Notes: generated from the letters alone by a model not told the origin. A stretch of DNA of 64,000 nt from Mesorhizobium norvegicum (GCF_004919685.1 NZ_SMYZ01000047.1:138106-202105); one strand, 5' to 3'. Shown: positions 32,583 through 41,599, numbered from the stretch's first letter. Made by a program: numbers and translations.

Positions 32583-32945
32583 TCATGCCGCAGCCTGGGA
32601 AACCTCCGGCACGAGTGTCACATTGGCATCGCCCCAGATTTTCAGGGCGGTGATCACCGGCTCCAGGCTTCTGCCGCGCGGTGTCAGGCTGTATTCCACC
32701 TTCGGCGGCACCTGCGCATAGACCTTGCGGGCAATCAGCCCATCCGTCTCCAGTTCGCGCAGCTGGTTGGTCAGCATGCGCTGCGTGCAGTTGGGAATGC
32801 GCCGGCGTATTTCGTTGAAGCGCATCGTACCCTCGAACAGGTGGTAGAGCACGACGCCTTTCCACTTCCCGTCGATATAGCGGAGCGCTCCCTCCACGGT
32901 GCAGCCGGGGCTGCAATCGAATCGCTCATGGCGAATGCGCGGCAT
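32583..32945 (-). CDS. HxlR-family transcriptional regulator
   Basis: 120-aa winged-helix protein. CSPGCTVEGALRYIDGKWKGVVLYHLFEGTMRFNEIRRRIPNCTQRMLTNQLRELETDGLIARKVY is the HxlR consensus with its conserved N-terminal Cys, a possible redox or electrophile sensor as in related QorR/YodB regulators. It is divergent from an alcohol dehydrogenase-like gene it probably controls. Three TATGTGC half sites lie between them. Confidence 0.93.
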   Translation of the reverse strand: MPRIRHERFDCSPGCTVEGALRYIDGKWKGVVLYHLFEGTMRFNEIRRRIPNCTQRMLTNQLRELETDGLIARKVYAQVPPKVEYSLTPRGRSLEPVITALKIWGDANVTLVPEVSQAAA

Positions 32946-32965
32946 GACGGTATCCTTTTCGACAC

Positions 32966-33005
32966 TATGTGCTTTATATGTGCATTCTTGCGCTTGGCGC
33001 ACATA
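32966..33005. promoter_or_regulatory. Putative HxlR operator with three half sites
   Basis: TATGTGC at 32966-32972 and 32977-32983 and its inverse GCACATA at 32999-33005, all in the 110-nt divergent space. The first two are direct repeats 11 nt apart and the second and third form a dyad. This is where the divergent promoters should lie. Confidence 0.5.
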
Positions 33006-33055
33006 ATCCGCATCTCTGCCCCAGACAACGCTCAACAGCAATCGCGGAGACCAAA

Positions 33056-34069
33056 ATGCGCGCCGTCGGCTATCAAATCCCAGCCCCCATCACCGATGAG
33101 GCCTCCCTTGTCGATATCGACCTGCCCAAGCCAGAGCCGAAAGGCCGTCAACTGCTGGTCGAGGTGAAGGCGATCTCGGTCAATCCGGTCGACACCAAGA
33201 TCAGGCGTAGCGCCAAACCCGAAGCCGGAACCTGGCGGGTGCTCGGCTGGGATGCCGCCGGACGGGTGGCGGCCGTGGGTCCAGACGCCAGCCTGTTCAA
33301 GCCCGGAGACGACGTTTTCTATTCCGGTGCGCTGGCGCCGCAAGGCACCAATGCCGAGTTCCACCTTGTCGATGAGCGCCTTGTCGGCCACAAGCCCGGC
33401 TCGCTCGACTATGCGCAGGCGGCGGCGCTGCCGCTGACGGCGATCACCGCCTTTGAGGCGCTGTTCGACCGCCTCGATGTCAAGAAGCCTGTTGCGGGCG
33501 CCGCAAACGCCATCCTGATCATCGGCGGCGCCGGCGGCGTCGGCTCGATCGCGGTGCAGCTTGCGCGCCAACTGACCGATCTGACGGTGATCGCCACCGC
33601 ATCGAGACCCGAAACGCGCGACTGGGTGCTTGGGCTTGGCGCCCATCATGTCGTCGATCATTCAAAGCCGCTCAGCAGTGAAGTCGCGGCACTCGGCATT
33701 GGCGCACCGGCCTTTGTGTTCTCGACAACCAACACCGACAGCCACCTGGCCGAGATTGCCGAATTGATCGCGCCGCAGGGCCGTTTTGGGTTGATCGACG
33801 ATCCCCAGACGCTCGACATCAATCCGTTCAAGCGCAAGAGCGTTTCGGTCCATTGGGAACTGATGTTCACCCGCTCACTGTTTGAGACGCAGGACATGGC
33901 CGCGCAGGGTGAGCATCTGAACGAACTGTCCCGGCTTGTCGACGCAGGCACCATCCGCACGACGTTGGGCGAGACCTTCGGTCCTATCAATGCCGCCAAT
34001 CTGAAGCGCGCCCATGCGCTGATCGAGACCGGCAAGGCCAAGGGCAAGATCGTGCTTGAAGGGTTCTGA
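33056..34069 (+). CDS. Zinc-binding alcohol dehydrogenase family / quinone oxidoreductase-like protein
   Basis: 337-aa medium-chain dehydrogenase/reductase. GroES-like part: VEVKAISVNPVDTKIRR and GWDAAGRVAAVGPD. Rossmann part: ALPLTAITAFEALFDRL and the NADPH loop IIGGAGGVGSIAVQLARQ. The structural zinc-site cysteines of classical ADH are absent, so it resembles NADPH:quinone reductases of the Adh family 1 type. Control by the divergent HxlR regulator suggests a role in quinone or aldehyde stress. Confidence 0.92.
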   Translation: MRAVGYQIPAPITDEASLVDIDLPKPEPKGRQLLVEVKAISVNPVDTKIRRSAKPEAGTWRVLGWDAAGRVAAVGPDASLFKPGDDVFYSGALAPQGTNAEFHLVDERLVGHKPGSLDYAQAAALPLTAITAFEALFDRLDVKKPVAGAANAILIIGGAGGVGSIAVQLARQLTDLTVIATASRPETRDWVLGLGAHHVVDHSKPLSSEVAALGIGAPAFVFSTTNTDSHLAEIAELIAPQGRFGLIDDPQTLDINPFKRKSVSVHWELMFTRSLFETQDMAAQGEHLNELSRLVDAGTIRTTLGETFGPINAANLKRAHALIETGKAKGKIVLEGF

Positions 34070-34078
34070 AGGGCGGCG

Positions 34079-34735
34079 CTATGTCCGCAGGAACGCCGCT
34101 ATCTGGCTGAAAACGCTGACGAACATCGCTTCGGTCAGCACGCCGGTGTTGGTGTTGTAGCGCGAGCAATGATAGCTCGAAAACAGCGTGAGGCCGCCGG
34201 CCGGCAGCTGCCCGCCATGCTTGAACGGATAAGCGGCGACGCGCTCGCCAAGAGCCCGCACCGTCGACTGGTGCGCGATCGATCCCAGCGCCAGCACGGC
34301 GCGCAAATTGGGGAACCGGGCGATCGTCGGCACCAGGAATGTCCGGCACGTCGAAATCTCGGCGCCCACCGGTTTGTTCTCCGGCGGCACGCAGCGCACC
34401 GCATTGGTGATCGCCGTGCCGATCAGCTCCAGCCCGTCATCTGGCCGCGCCTTGAACTCGCCGCGTGCAAAGCCGTGCGAAATCAGCGTCGAGTAGAGCA
34501 GGTCGCCGGCATAGTCGCCGGTGAAGGGGCGTCCGGTGCGGTTGGCGCCGCGCAGCCCGGGCGCCAGCCCGACGATCAGCAACTGAACCGCGGCTTCACC
34601 TTCCGGCGGCAGGAAAGTCGGCACCGGCGCATTGAACCAGGATGGCTCGCGCTGCCGCCAGTCGGCGATGAAATCGTGCAGCCGCGGGCAGAGCGGGCAA
34701 TCGCGGCCGGGTTCGGAGGCGGAAAGGGCGGTCAA
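34079..34735 (-). CDS. Family 5 uracil-DNA glycosylase (UDGb-like)
   Basis: 218-aa DNA repair enzyme. The active-site segment GLAPGLRGANRTGRPFTGDYAGDLL lacks the polar catalytic residue of motif A, as typical for family 5, and the second motif is SYHCSRYNTNTG (usual HPSxxN; here Cys replaces Pro). Four cysteines, CPLC near the N-terminus and CVPP..STC spaced by 14 residues, should hold a 4Fe-4S cluster. It removes uracil and other deaminated bases from double-stranded DNA. Just downstream of the NYN gene on the same strand, 11 nt apart. Confidence 0.92.
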   Translation of the reverse strand: MTALSASEPGRDCPLCPRLHDFIADWRQREPSWFNAPVPTFLPPEGEAAVQLLIVGLAPGLRGANRTGRPFTGDYAGDLLYSTLISHGFARGEFKARPDDGLELIGTAITNAVRCVPPENKPVGAEISTCRTFLVPTIARFPNLRAVLALGSIAHQSTVRALGERVAAYPFKHGGQLPAGGLTLFSSYHCSRYNTNTGVLTEAMFVSVFSQIAAFLRT

Positions 34736-34746
34736 GGCGACCGGCC

Positions 34747-35328
34747 TCAGTAATCATCCTCGTCGACTTCGGCCGGCTCGGGCCGCCGCACCGGCCGCTC
34801 GGACGGATCGCGGCCGACCTCGTTCTTCAGCGTTGTCAGGTCGATGAAATGGTCGGCCTGGCGGCGCAGATCGTCGGAGATCATCGGCGGCTGCGAAGCC
34901 ATGGTCGAGACGATCGACACCTTGCGGCCACGCCGCTGCAGCGCCTCGACCAGCGTGCGGAAATCGCCGTCGCCGGAAAAGATGACGTAGTGGTCGACGA
35001 CATCGGCGAGTTCGAGCGCATCGACCGTGAGCTCGATGTCCATATTGCCCTTGATCTTGCGGCGGCCGGTCGAGTCCGTGAATTCCTTGGCCGGCTTGGT
35101 GACCACCTTGAAGCCGTTATAGTCGAGCCAGTCGATCAACGGACGGATCGAGGAGTATTCCTGATCCTCGACCAGTGCCGTGTAATAGTAGGCGCGCAGC
35201 AGATAGCCGCGCTTCTGGAAGCTCGACAGAAGCTTGCGGTAGTCGATGTCGAAGCCGAGCGCGCGCGACGTCGCATAAAGATTGGCGCCGTCGATGAATA
35301 GGGCGATTTTTTCACGAGGGTCGAACAT
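34747..35328 (-). CDS. NYN-domain (LabA/DUF88) protein
   Basis: 193-aa predicted PIN-like nuclease. The NYN core runs from IALFIDGANLYATSRALGFDIDY (first Asp) through RKIKGNMDIELTVDALEL to VIFSGDGDFRTLVEALQRRGRKV, with the acidic residues expected to bind metal. The C-terminal 30 residues are charged and acidic (EVDEDDY). Likely acts on RNA; substrate unknown. The position next to rpoZ is a common arrangement in Rhizobiales. Confidence 0.92.
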   Translation of the reverse strand: MFDPREKIALFIDGANLYATSRALGFDIDYRKLLSSFQKRGYLLRAYYYTALVEDQEYSSIRPLIDWLDYNGFKVVTKPAKEFTDSTGRRKIKGNMDIELTVDALELADVVDHYVIFSGDGDFRTLVEALQRRGRKVSIVSTMASQPPMISDDLRRQADHFIDLTTLKNEVGRDPSERPVRRPEPAEVDEDDY

Positions 35329-35655
35329 GGAAAATATTCCTTCTCGAAATAAACGGCCGTCTAAACGAAATGCGGTAGCGACGTTCGGTCAGGCTCATAA
35401 TAAACCGGCTGACCTCTACGCCATCGGAGATAGCGCCAGTTTCGCGGCAATCCAAGGGCGTGTTGGCGCACTGCAAGCAATTGTGATCGGGACACCGAAC
35501 GCATAAGTACAGACAGGTTTTGCCGAATCGGGTGTTCGAACGAAGGATTGGGCGCCCTGCAGCCCGGCCATTGCCATGATGCTTGTATTTTGGCGGCGTT
35601 CGGGTTATGGACCGCGCCTGTTTTCCATCAAATCCATCGCATGAAAGGGGCATCC
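35329..35655. other. 327-nt divergent region between the NYN gene and rpoZ
   Basis: No convincing gene. It must hold the promoters of the NYN-UDG unit and of rpoZ. I see no strong hairpin or repeat. TTGCCATG and TTGTATTT near 35572-35594 could be parts of the rpoZ promoter but no clear -10 was recognised. Confidence 0.4.
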
Positions 35656-36057
35656 ATGGCCCGCGTAACCGTTGAAGATTGCATCGACAAGGTCGACAAC
35701 CGCTTCGAGCTGGTGCTCTTGGCCGGCCACCGCGCCCGGCAGATCAGCCAGGGCGCGCCGATCACTGTGCCGCGTGACAACGACAAGAACCCGGTCGTGG
35801 CGCTGCGCGAGATCGCCGACGAGACGCTTTCGCCCGACGACCTCAAGGAAGATCTGATCCATTCGCTGCAGAAGCATGTCGAGGTCGACGAGCCCGAGGC
35901 CGATGGCGAGGCGATTGCCGATCAGACCGGCGCCGCCGTTGCAGCCACCGACGCCGATGACACCGAAGAGAACATCACCTTCGACCGGATGACCGAGGAA
36001 GACCTCCTGGCCGGCATCGAGGGCTTGGTGCCGCCGGAAAAGAGCGACGACTACTAA
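35656..36057 (+). CDS. rpoZ: RNA polymerase omega subunit
   Basis: 133-aa subunit. The N-terminal MARVTVEDCIDKVDNRFELVLLAGHRARQISQGAP is the omega consensus, followed by NPVVALREIADETLSPDDL. The C-terminal 60 residues are acidic and typical of alphaproteobacterial omega. The ATG at 35656 has AAAGGGG before it. It is followed by the (p)ppGpp synthetase gene rsh, and omega also forms part of a ppGpp site on RNA polymerase in other bacteria. Confidence 0.97.
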   Translation: MARVTVEDCIDKVDNRFELVLLAGHRARQISQGAPITVPRDNDKNPVVALREIADETLSPDDLKEDLIHSLQKHVEVDEPEADGEAIADQTGAAVAATDADDTEENITFDRMTEEDLLAGIEGLVPPEKSDDY

Positions 36058-36130
36058 GCGAGCGCTCTGGACCTGCCTGGAATACGTTTCCGGCACTTAC
36101 GTCCAGCCAGTTTCGTGGCTATCTATGAGG

Positions 36131-36154
36131 TGCGCCGTACGCTAGTGCGGCGCA
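36131..36154. repeat. Hairpin between rpoZ and rsh
   Basis: TGCGCCGTAC, loop GCTA, GTGCGGCGCA: a 10-bp stem with one G-T pair and no T-run. It may limit read-through or stabilise the rpoZ mRNA. Confidence 0.4.
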
Positions 36155-36185
36155 TCAATCATTTCAGCACCGCGAGATTCCGCCC

Positions 36186-38414
36186 ATGATGCGTCAGTAT
36201 GAGCTTGTCGAGCGCGTCCAGCGCTACAAGCCTGACGTCAACGAGGCGCTGCTCAACAAGGCCTATGTCTATGCCATGCAGAAGCATGGCCACCAGAAAC
36301 GCGCTTCCGGCGACCCCTATTTCTCGCACCCGCTCGAAGTCGCCGCCATCCTCACCGAAATGCACATGGACGAGGCGACCATCGCGGTCGCCCTGCTGCA
36401 CGACACCATCGAGGATACCACCGCGACGCGGGCCGAGATCGATGAGCTGTTCGGACCCGAAATGGGCAAGCTGGTCGAGGGACTGACCAAGCTGAAGAAG
36501 CTCGACCTGGTGTCGAAGAAGGCCGAGCAGGCGGAAAACCTGCGCAAGCTTCTGCTGGCGATTTCGGAAGACGTCCGCGTCCTTCTGGTCAAGCTCGCCG
36601 ACCGTCTGCACAACATGCGCACCCTCGACCATATGCCGGAGGCCAAGCGCCTGCGCATCGCCGAGGAGACGATGGACATCTATGCGCCGCTGGCCGGGCG
36701 CATGGGCATGCAAGGCATGCGCGAGGAGCTGGAGGAGCTCGCCTTCCGCTACATCAATCCGGAAGCCTATCGCGCCGTCACCGCCCGGCTCGCCGAAATC
36801 TTCGAGCGCAACAAGGATGTGCTGTCCGATATCGAGAAGGCGCTGTCCACGCTGTTCGAAAAGCATGCGATCAAGGCAGGTGTGAAGAGCCGCCAGAAGA
36901 AGCCGTGGTCGGTGTTCCGCAAGATGGAGGCCAAGGCGCTATCGTTCGAGCAGCTGTCCGACATTTTCGGCTTCCGCGTCGTCGTCGACACGGTCGAGGA
37001 TTGCTACCGGGCGCTTGGCGCCATCCACACCACATGGTCGATGGTGCCTGGCCGTTTCAAGGATTACATCTCGACGCCGAAGCAGAACGACTACCGGTCG
37101 ATCCACACCACCATCGTCGGGCCGTCGCGCCAGCGCGTCGAGCTGCAGATCCGCACCCACCAGATGAACAAGATCGCCGAATACGGCGTTGCCGCGCATT
37201 CGATCTACAAGGACACCGGCGGCAAGACGAACGGTGCCGCCCACGCCATCTCGAAGGAGACCAACGCCTATGCCTGGCTGCGGCGCACCATCGAGCAGCT
37301 TGCCGAGGGCGACAATCCCGAGGATTTCCTCGAGAACACCAAGCTGGAGCTGTTCCAGGACCAGGTGTTCTGCTTCACCCCGAAAGGCATGCTGATTGCG
37401 CTGCCGCGCGGCGCGACACCGATCGACTTTGCCTATGCGGTGCACACCGATGTCGGCGACACCTGCGTCGGTGCCAAGGTCAACGGCCGCATCATGCCGC
37501 TGATGACGGAACTGAAGAACGGCGACGAGGTCGAGATCATCCGCTCCAAGGCGCAGGTGCCGCCGGCGGCGTGGGAATCGGTCGTCGTCACCGGCAAGGC
37601 ACGCTCGGCCATCCGCCGCGCCACCAAGAACGCCATCCGCAAGCAGTATTCGGGTCTTGGCATCCGCATCCTGGAACGCGCCTTCGAGCGCGCCGGCAAG
37701 ACCTTCACCAAGGAGAGCCTCAAGCAGGTGCTGCATCGGCTGGCGCGCAAGGACATCGAGGACGTGCTGGCCTCGGTCGGGCGTGGCGAGCTTGCCTCCG
37801 CCGACGTCATGAAAGCGGTATTCCCCGACTACAAGGACGAGCGCGTCACCACGGCCGCACCCAAGCCGCGCGAGGAGGGCTGGTCGAAGATCCGCAATGC
37901 CGCCGGCATGCTGTTCCAGATTCCGGGCCGTGCCGCGCGCAAGGACAAGGACCAGCCGCGCGACGGCGCCGTGCCGATCCGCGGCGTGCGCGGCGACCTG
38001 CCGGTGCGTTTCGCGCCGGAAGGAGCGGTGCCCGGCGACCGCATCGTCGGCATCGTCCAGCCGGGCACCGGCATCACCATCTATCCGATCCAGTCGCCGG
38101 CGCTGCAGGCTTTCGACGACCAGCCCGAGCGCTGGATCGACGTGCGCTGGGACATTGATGAGCGCACCAAGGAGCGCTTTCCGGCGCGCGTCTCGGTCAC
38201 CGCCATCAACGCACCGGGTTCGCTCGCCGATATCGCCCAGGTGGTCGCGTCGAACGACGCCAACATCCATACGCTGTCAATGGTGCGTACCGCGCCCGAC
38301 TTCACCGAAATGCTGATCGATCTCGAAGTCTGGGATCTGAAGCACCTCAACCGGCTGCTGTCGCAGCTCAAGGACAATTCGAGCGTCAGCGATGCAAGGC
38401 GCGTGAACGGCTAG
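36186..38414 (+). CDS. rsh: Bifunctional (p)ppGpp synthetase/hydrolase (RelA/SpoT homologue)
   Basis: 742-aa stringent response enzyme. The HD hydrolase domain has His48 (FSHPLEVA), the His72-Asp73 pair in LLHDTIEDT and LADRLHNMRTL. The synthetase domain has RFKDYISTPKQNDYRSIHTTI and VELQIRTHQMNKIAEYGVAAH. A TGS domain (VFCFTPKGMLIALPRGATPIDFAYAVHT) and a C-terminal ACT domain follow. Both catalytic halves look intact, as in the single Rsh of Rhizobiales. Start at tandem ATGs. Confidence 0.97.
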   Translation: MMRQYELVERVQRYKPDVNEALLNKAYVYAMQKHGHQKRASGDPYFSHPLEVAAILTEMHMDEATIAVALLHDTIEDTTATRAEIDELFGPEMGKLVEGLTKLKKLDLVSKKAEQAENLRKLLLAISEDVRVLLVKLADRLHNMRTLDHMPEAKRLRIAEETMDIYAPLAGRMGMQGMREELEELAFRYINPEAYRAVTARLAEIFERNKDVLSDIEKALSTLFEKHAIKAGVKSRQKKPWSVFRKMEAKALSFEQLSDIFGFRVVVDTVEDCYRALGAIHTTWSMVPGRFKDYISTPKQNDYRSIHTTIVGPSRQRVELQIRTHQMNKIAEYGVAAHSIYKDTGGKTNGAAHAISKETNAYAWLRRTIEQLAEGDNPEDFLENTKLELFQDQVFCFTPKGMLIALPRGATPIDFAYAVHTDVGDTCVGAKVNGRIMPLMTELKNGDEVEIIRSKAQVPPAAWESVVVTGKARSAIRRATKNAIRKQYSGLGIRILERAFERAGKTFTKESLKQVLHRLARKDIEDVLASVGRGELASADVMKAVFPDYKDERVTTAAPKPREEGWSKIRNAAGMLFQIPGRAARKDKDQPRDGAVPIRGVRGDLPVRFAPEGAVPGDRIVGIVQPGTGITIYPIQSPALQAFDDQPERWIDVRWDIDERTKERFPARVSVTAINAPGSLADIAQVVASNDANIHTLSMVRTAPDFTEMLIDLEVWDLKHLNRLLSQLKDNSSVSDARRVNG

Positions 38415-38416
38415 AC

Positions 38417-38459
38417 CATGATCCCGAAAAGTGGGAACCGGTTTTCGGACAAGATCATG
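38417..38459. repeat. RIME-type palindromic repeat
   Basis: CATGATC..CGAAAA..GTGGGAACCGGTTTTCGG..GATCATG, the classic rhizobial RIME pattern. It lies between the rsh stop codon and the pyrE start. Confidence 0.85.
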
Positions 38460-38480
38460 ATCAATCAAAAAGAGGCAGAC

Positions 38481-39059
38481 ATGAACACCGATGAAGTGCT
38501 TGGCATTTTCCGCGAGGCGGGTGCTGTTCTGGAAGGGCATTTCATTTTGACCTCGGGCCTGCGCAGTCCGGTCTTCCTGCAGAAAGCACGCGTGTTCATG
38601 CATGCCGACAAGACCGAGCGGCTGTGCAAGGCGCTGGCCGAGAAGATCAGCGCGGCAGTGCCTGGCAAAATCGACTATGTCGTCGGCCCGGCGATCGGCG
38701 GGCTGATCCCGGCTTACGAGACCTCGCGCCATCTCGGCGTGCCGGCGATCTGGGTCGAGCGGGAAGGGGGCGAGTTCCGCCTGCGCCGCTTCGAGATCGC
38801 CAGGGGGGCGCGTGTCGTCATCGTCGAGGACATCGTCACCACCGGTCTGTCGATCCGCGAGACCATCGAGTGCCTGCGCGAGCTTGGCGCCGAAGTGGTT
38901 GCCGCGGCCTGCATCATCGACCGTTCGGCGGGCAAGACTGATGTCGGCGTGCCGCTGATCGCGCTCGCCGAATACGAGGTTCCGGCCTATCCGGCCGATC
39001 GGCTGCCGCCGGAGCTGGCCGCCATCCCGGCGATCAAGCCCGGCAGCCGCAACATCTGA
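38481..39059 (+). CDS. pyrE: Orotate phosphoribosyltransferase
   Basis: 192-aa enzyme that joins orotate and PRPP to make orotidine 5'-phosphate in pyrimidine synthesis. The PRPP motif is VVIVEDIVTTGLSIRETIE; VVGPAIGGLIPAYETSRHLGVPAIWVERE is the flexible-loop side. The ATG at 38481 follows AGAGG and lies just beyond the RIME element. A second pyrimidine gene, dihydroorotase, is at the window's right end. Confidence 0.96.
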   Translation: MNTDEVLGIFREAGAVLEGHFILTSGLRSPVFLQKARVFMHADKTERLCKALAEKISAAVPGKIDYVVGPAIGGLIPAYETSRHLGVPAIWVEREGGEFRLRRFEIARGARVVIVEDIVTTGLSIRETIECLRELGAEVVAAACIIDRSAGKTDVGVPLIALAEYEVPAYPADRLPPELAAIPAIKPGSRNI

Positions 39060-39065
39060 CGGGGC

Positions 39066-39110
39066 ATGTCGCCCAAAAGTGTGCAGCGGTTTTGGGGCAA
39101 CGACATGCAT
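39066..39110. repeat. Third copy of the 50-bp palindromic element
   Basis: ATGTCGCCCAAAAGTG..GCGGTTTTGGGGCAACGACATGCAT, related to the two tandem copies before dapA. Its right end supplies an ATG (39105) in frame with the following VOC gene. Confidence 0.8.
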
Positions 39111-39125
39111 GAAGACAAATTGGAA

Positions 39126-39506
39126 ATGATCGCCGGCATCGATCATTTCGTGCTGACGGTCGCTTCGCTGGAAGTGACCTGTGCCTTTTATCAGCGCGTG
39201 CTGGGCTTTGAGCGCATGGATACGCCGGGCCGTCCGACGGCGCTGGCTTTCGGCACCCAGAAGATCAATGTGCATGAGGTCGGCCGCACCTTCGAACCGA
39301 AGGCGAAGGCGCCGACATCAGGCTCAGGCGACTTCTGCCTGATCACCGACCGGCCGCTGGATCAAGTCTGTGCCCGTCTCACGGCCAATGGTGTGGCGGT
39401 GGAACTCGGACCGGTCGAGCGTGTCGGGGCCCGAGGTCCGATGATGTCGGTCTATTTCCGCGACCCGGACGGCAATCTGGTCGAGGTCAGCGAATACCTG
39501 CCGTAG
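39126..39506 (+). CDS. VOC family (glyoxalase/bleomycin resistance-like) protein
   Basis: 126-aa single-domain metalloenzyme-like protein: IAGIDHFVLTVASLEVTCAFYQRVLGFE (metal-binding His in IDHF), INVHEVG, DFCLITD and FRDPDGNLVEVSEY (metal-binding Glu). Homologues start exactly at MI..IDH, so ATG 39126 is chosen; ATG 39105 inside the repeat element would add MHEDKLE. Substrate unknown. Confidence 0.85.
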   Translation: MIAGIDHFVLTVASLEVTCAFYQRVLGFERMDTPGRPTALAFGTQKINVHEVGRTFEPKAKAPTSGSGDFCLITDRPLDQVCARLTANGVAVELGPVERVGARGPMMSVYFRDPDGNLVEVSEYLP

Positions 39507-39762
39507 CCGCCGGCAACGCAGCACTTTCGGCGATGCGACTGCCTGTTCCTTAAATTCGCCGCGATTGTCCAATGTTCGAAGCAAGACCTGCCACCCCGAA
39601 GGGCGGCAACAAGCGCGCGCCGCACATTCGGTGTTTGGTTGTTCTTCTGCCAGCGCGTCGTTATATAAGGTTGCGATTGCCATAGGGTGATCGTCAAGCG
39701 CAAGATGTGGCTGTCACGCCCGGCTGAAGCTGCCGGCGCGGGAGCTGTGGAACGGGAACAGA

Positions 39763-40362
39763 GTGCTTTTTCGACGCCGCAAGCCTGATGGCCTTTTCGA
39801 GCGTGTGCGTACCTACCTTTGGCCGCGCCGCTCGTTTTCGCGCTCGCTTCAGTATTTTTCCAAGCGCATCCTGCGGCTGAAGGCCACACCGCATGCGGTG
39901 GCGGCCGGCGTTGCGGCCGGCGTCTTCGCCTCTTTCTTTCCCGTCGGTTTCCATTTCATCATTGCCGCCGTCCTGTGCTGGGTGATTGCCGGCAATCTGG
40001 TGGCGGCGGCCCTGGGCGCGGTTTTTTTCGGCAATCCGCTGACCTTCCCGTTGCTGTGGGGCGCTTCCTGGGAAACAGGCAAGCTCATCTTGCATGACCG
40101 GTTGCCGGCACACGGCCCGCCGGCGCATCTGGGCGAGATGCTGCACAAGCTTTCCTTCGCGCAATTGTGGAAGCCCGTGCTTGAGCCGATGCTGATCGGC
40201 GCGGTGCCGCTCGGGCTGGTGTTCGGGCTCTTGTTCTATGGCATCACGCGCTGGGGCATGAACGCTTTCCGCGAGCAGCGGCGCAAGCGCCTGGCCGAGC
40301 GCGCAAACCGGCATGCGCAAGCGTCCCATCCCAGCGCAAGCATCGGTTCCACCGCTCGATGA
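39763..40362 (+). CDS. DUF2062 membrane protein
   Basis: 199-aa inner-membrane protein with the DUF2062 pattern: a basic N-terminus (RRRKPDGLFERVRTYLWPRRSFSRSLQYFSKRILRLKATPHAVAAGVAAGVFASFFPV), helices at about 60-80 and 85-100, the motif FFGNPLTFPLLWGASWETG, and a third hydrophobic segment near 160-180. Function unknown. It starts with GTG and overlaps acpS by 4 nt (ATGA), which suggests translational coupling and places it at the head of the acpS-lepB-rnc-era cluster. Confidence 0.87.
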   Translation: MLFRRRKPDGLFERVRTYLWPRRSFSRSLQYFSKRILRLKATPHAVAAGVAAGVFASFFPVGFHFIIAAVLCWVIAGNLVAAALGAVFFGNPLTFPLLWGASWETGKLILHDRLPAHGPPAHLGEMLHKLSFAQLWKPVLEPMLIGAVPLGLVFGLLFYGITRWGMNAFREQRRKRLAERANRHAQASHPSASIGSTAR

Positions 40363-40772
40363 TCATCGGCATCGGCAGCGACCTGATCGATATCAGACGC
40401 ATCGAAAAGTCGCTGGAGCGTCACGGCCAGCGTTTCATCCAGAGAATCTACACCGACCTCGAGCAGGCCCGCTCCGAAGGGCGCCGGGCGCGTGCGGCGT
40501 CCTATGCCAAGCGTTTCGCCGCCAAGGAGGCCTGCGCCAAGGCGCTGGGCACCGGTCTGGCGCAGGGCGTGTTCTGGCGCGACATGGGTGTCGTCAACCT
40601 GCCCAGCGGCGCGCCGACCATGGCGCTGACTGGAGGGGCGCAGGCTCGTCTGGACAAAATCCTGCCAAAGGGCCATCGGGGGGTAATCCACCTCACCATC
40701 ACGGATGATTTCCCGCTCGCTCAAGCCTTTGTGATCATCGAGGCGTTGCCCGTCGAAGAAGCGCCACATTGA
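40359..40772 (+). CDS. acpS: Holo-[acyl-carrier-protein] synthase
   Basis: 137-aa phosphopantetheinyl transferase that activates acyl carrier protein using coenzyme A. The signature GIGSDLIDIRRIE (Mg-binding Asp) is at the N-terminus and RFAAKEACAKALGTG (Glu and Lys) follows at about 52-66. Normal length. Confidence 0.95.
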   Translation: MIIGIGSDLIDIRRIEKSLERHGQRFIQRIYTDLEQARSEGRRARAASYAKRFAAKEACAKALGTGLAQGVFWRDMGVVNLPSGAPTMALTGGAQARLDKILPKGHRGVIHLTITDDFPLAQAFVIIEALPVEEAPH

Positions 40773-40849
40773 TTGCATCTGACGACCAGCATGACGTTGC
40801 CCAGCGCGCGCCGAGACTCTATACCATCCAACGCACAATCGAGGACGAC

Positions 40850-41599
40850 ATGAGCGTGGCTGAAAAATCCGAGAAGAAATCCGGCGGGCTTGGCGAGACC
40901 GTCAGCGTCATCGTCCAGGCGCTTTTGCTCGCCCTGGTCATCCGTACGCTGCTGTTCCAGCCTTTTTCGATCCCGTCGGGATCAATGCGGCCGACGCTTC
41001 TGGAAGGCGACTATCTGTTCGTGACCAAATGGTCCTACGGCTATTCGCGCTACTCGCTGCCTTTCGGCCCGGACATCTTTTCGGGCCGCATCTGGGGCTC
41101 CGAGCCCAAGCGCGGCGACGTGGCGGTGTTCAAGTTCCCGCCTGATCCGTCTGTCGACTACATCAAGCGCGTTGTCGGCCTGCCGGGCGACAAGATCCAG
41201 GTCAAGGACGGTCAGCTGTTCATCAATGGCGTCGGCGTGCCGCGCGTGAAAACCGGCCAGATCGACAATCCCGACATCACCGAGGAATCGCGGCCTATCG
41301 ATGTCTATCGCGAGACCTTGCCCAACGGCGTCAGCTACGACACGCTCGACCTGAATTCGAACTCGATCGGCGACAACACGCGCGAATTCGACGTGCCGCC
41401 CGGCCACTATTTCATGATGGGCGACAACAGGGACAATTCCGCCGACAGCCGTTTCACCGTCGGCTACGTTCCCGAGGAAAATCTGGTTGGCCGCGCCAAT
41501 CTCGTTTTCTTCTCGATCGCCGGCAAGGCGAGCCCGCTCGAAATCTGGAAATGGCCGTCGCTGATGCGCGCTTCGCGCCTGTTCCACTTCGTCAATTGA
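40850..41599 (+). CDS. lepB: Signal peptidase I
   Basis: 249-aa membrane protease that removes signal peptides. One transmembrane segment (about 15-35), then the nucleophile Ser in PFSIPSGSMRPTLLEGD, the general base Lys in DYIKRVVGLPGDKI, and box E GDNRDNSADSR. The stop codon overlaps the rnc start codon by one base (TGATG), indicating coupling. Confidence 0.97.
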   Translation: MSVAEKSEKKSGGLGETVSVIVQALLLALVIRTLLFQPFSIPSGSMRPTLLEGDYLFVTKWSYGYSRYSLPFGPDIFSGRIWGSEPKRGDVAVFKFPPDPSVDYIKRVVGLPGDKIQVKDGQLFINGVGVPRVKTGQIDNPDITEESRPIDVYRETLPNGVSYDTLDLNSNSIGDNTREFDVPPGHYFMMGDNRDNSADSRFTVGYVPEENLVGRANLVFFSIAGKASPLEIWKWPSLMRASRLFHFVN

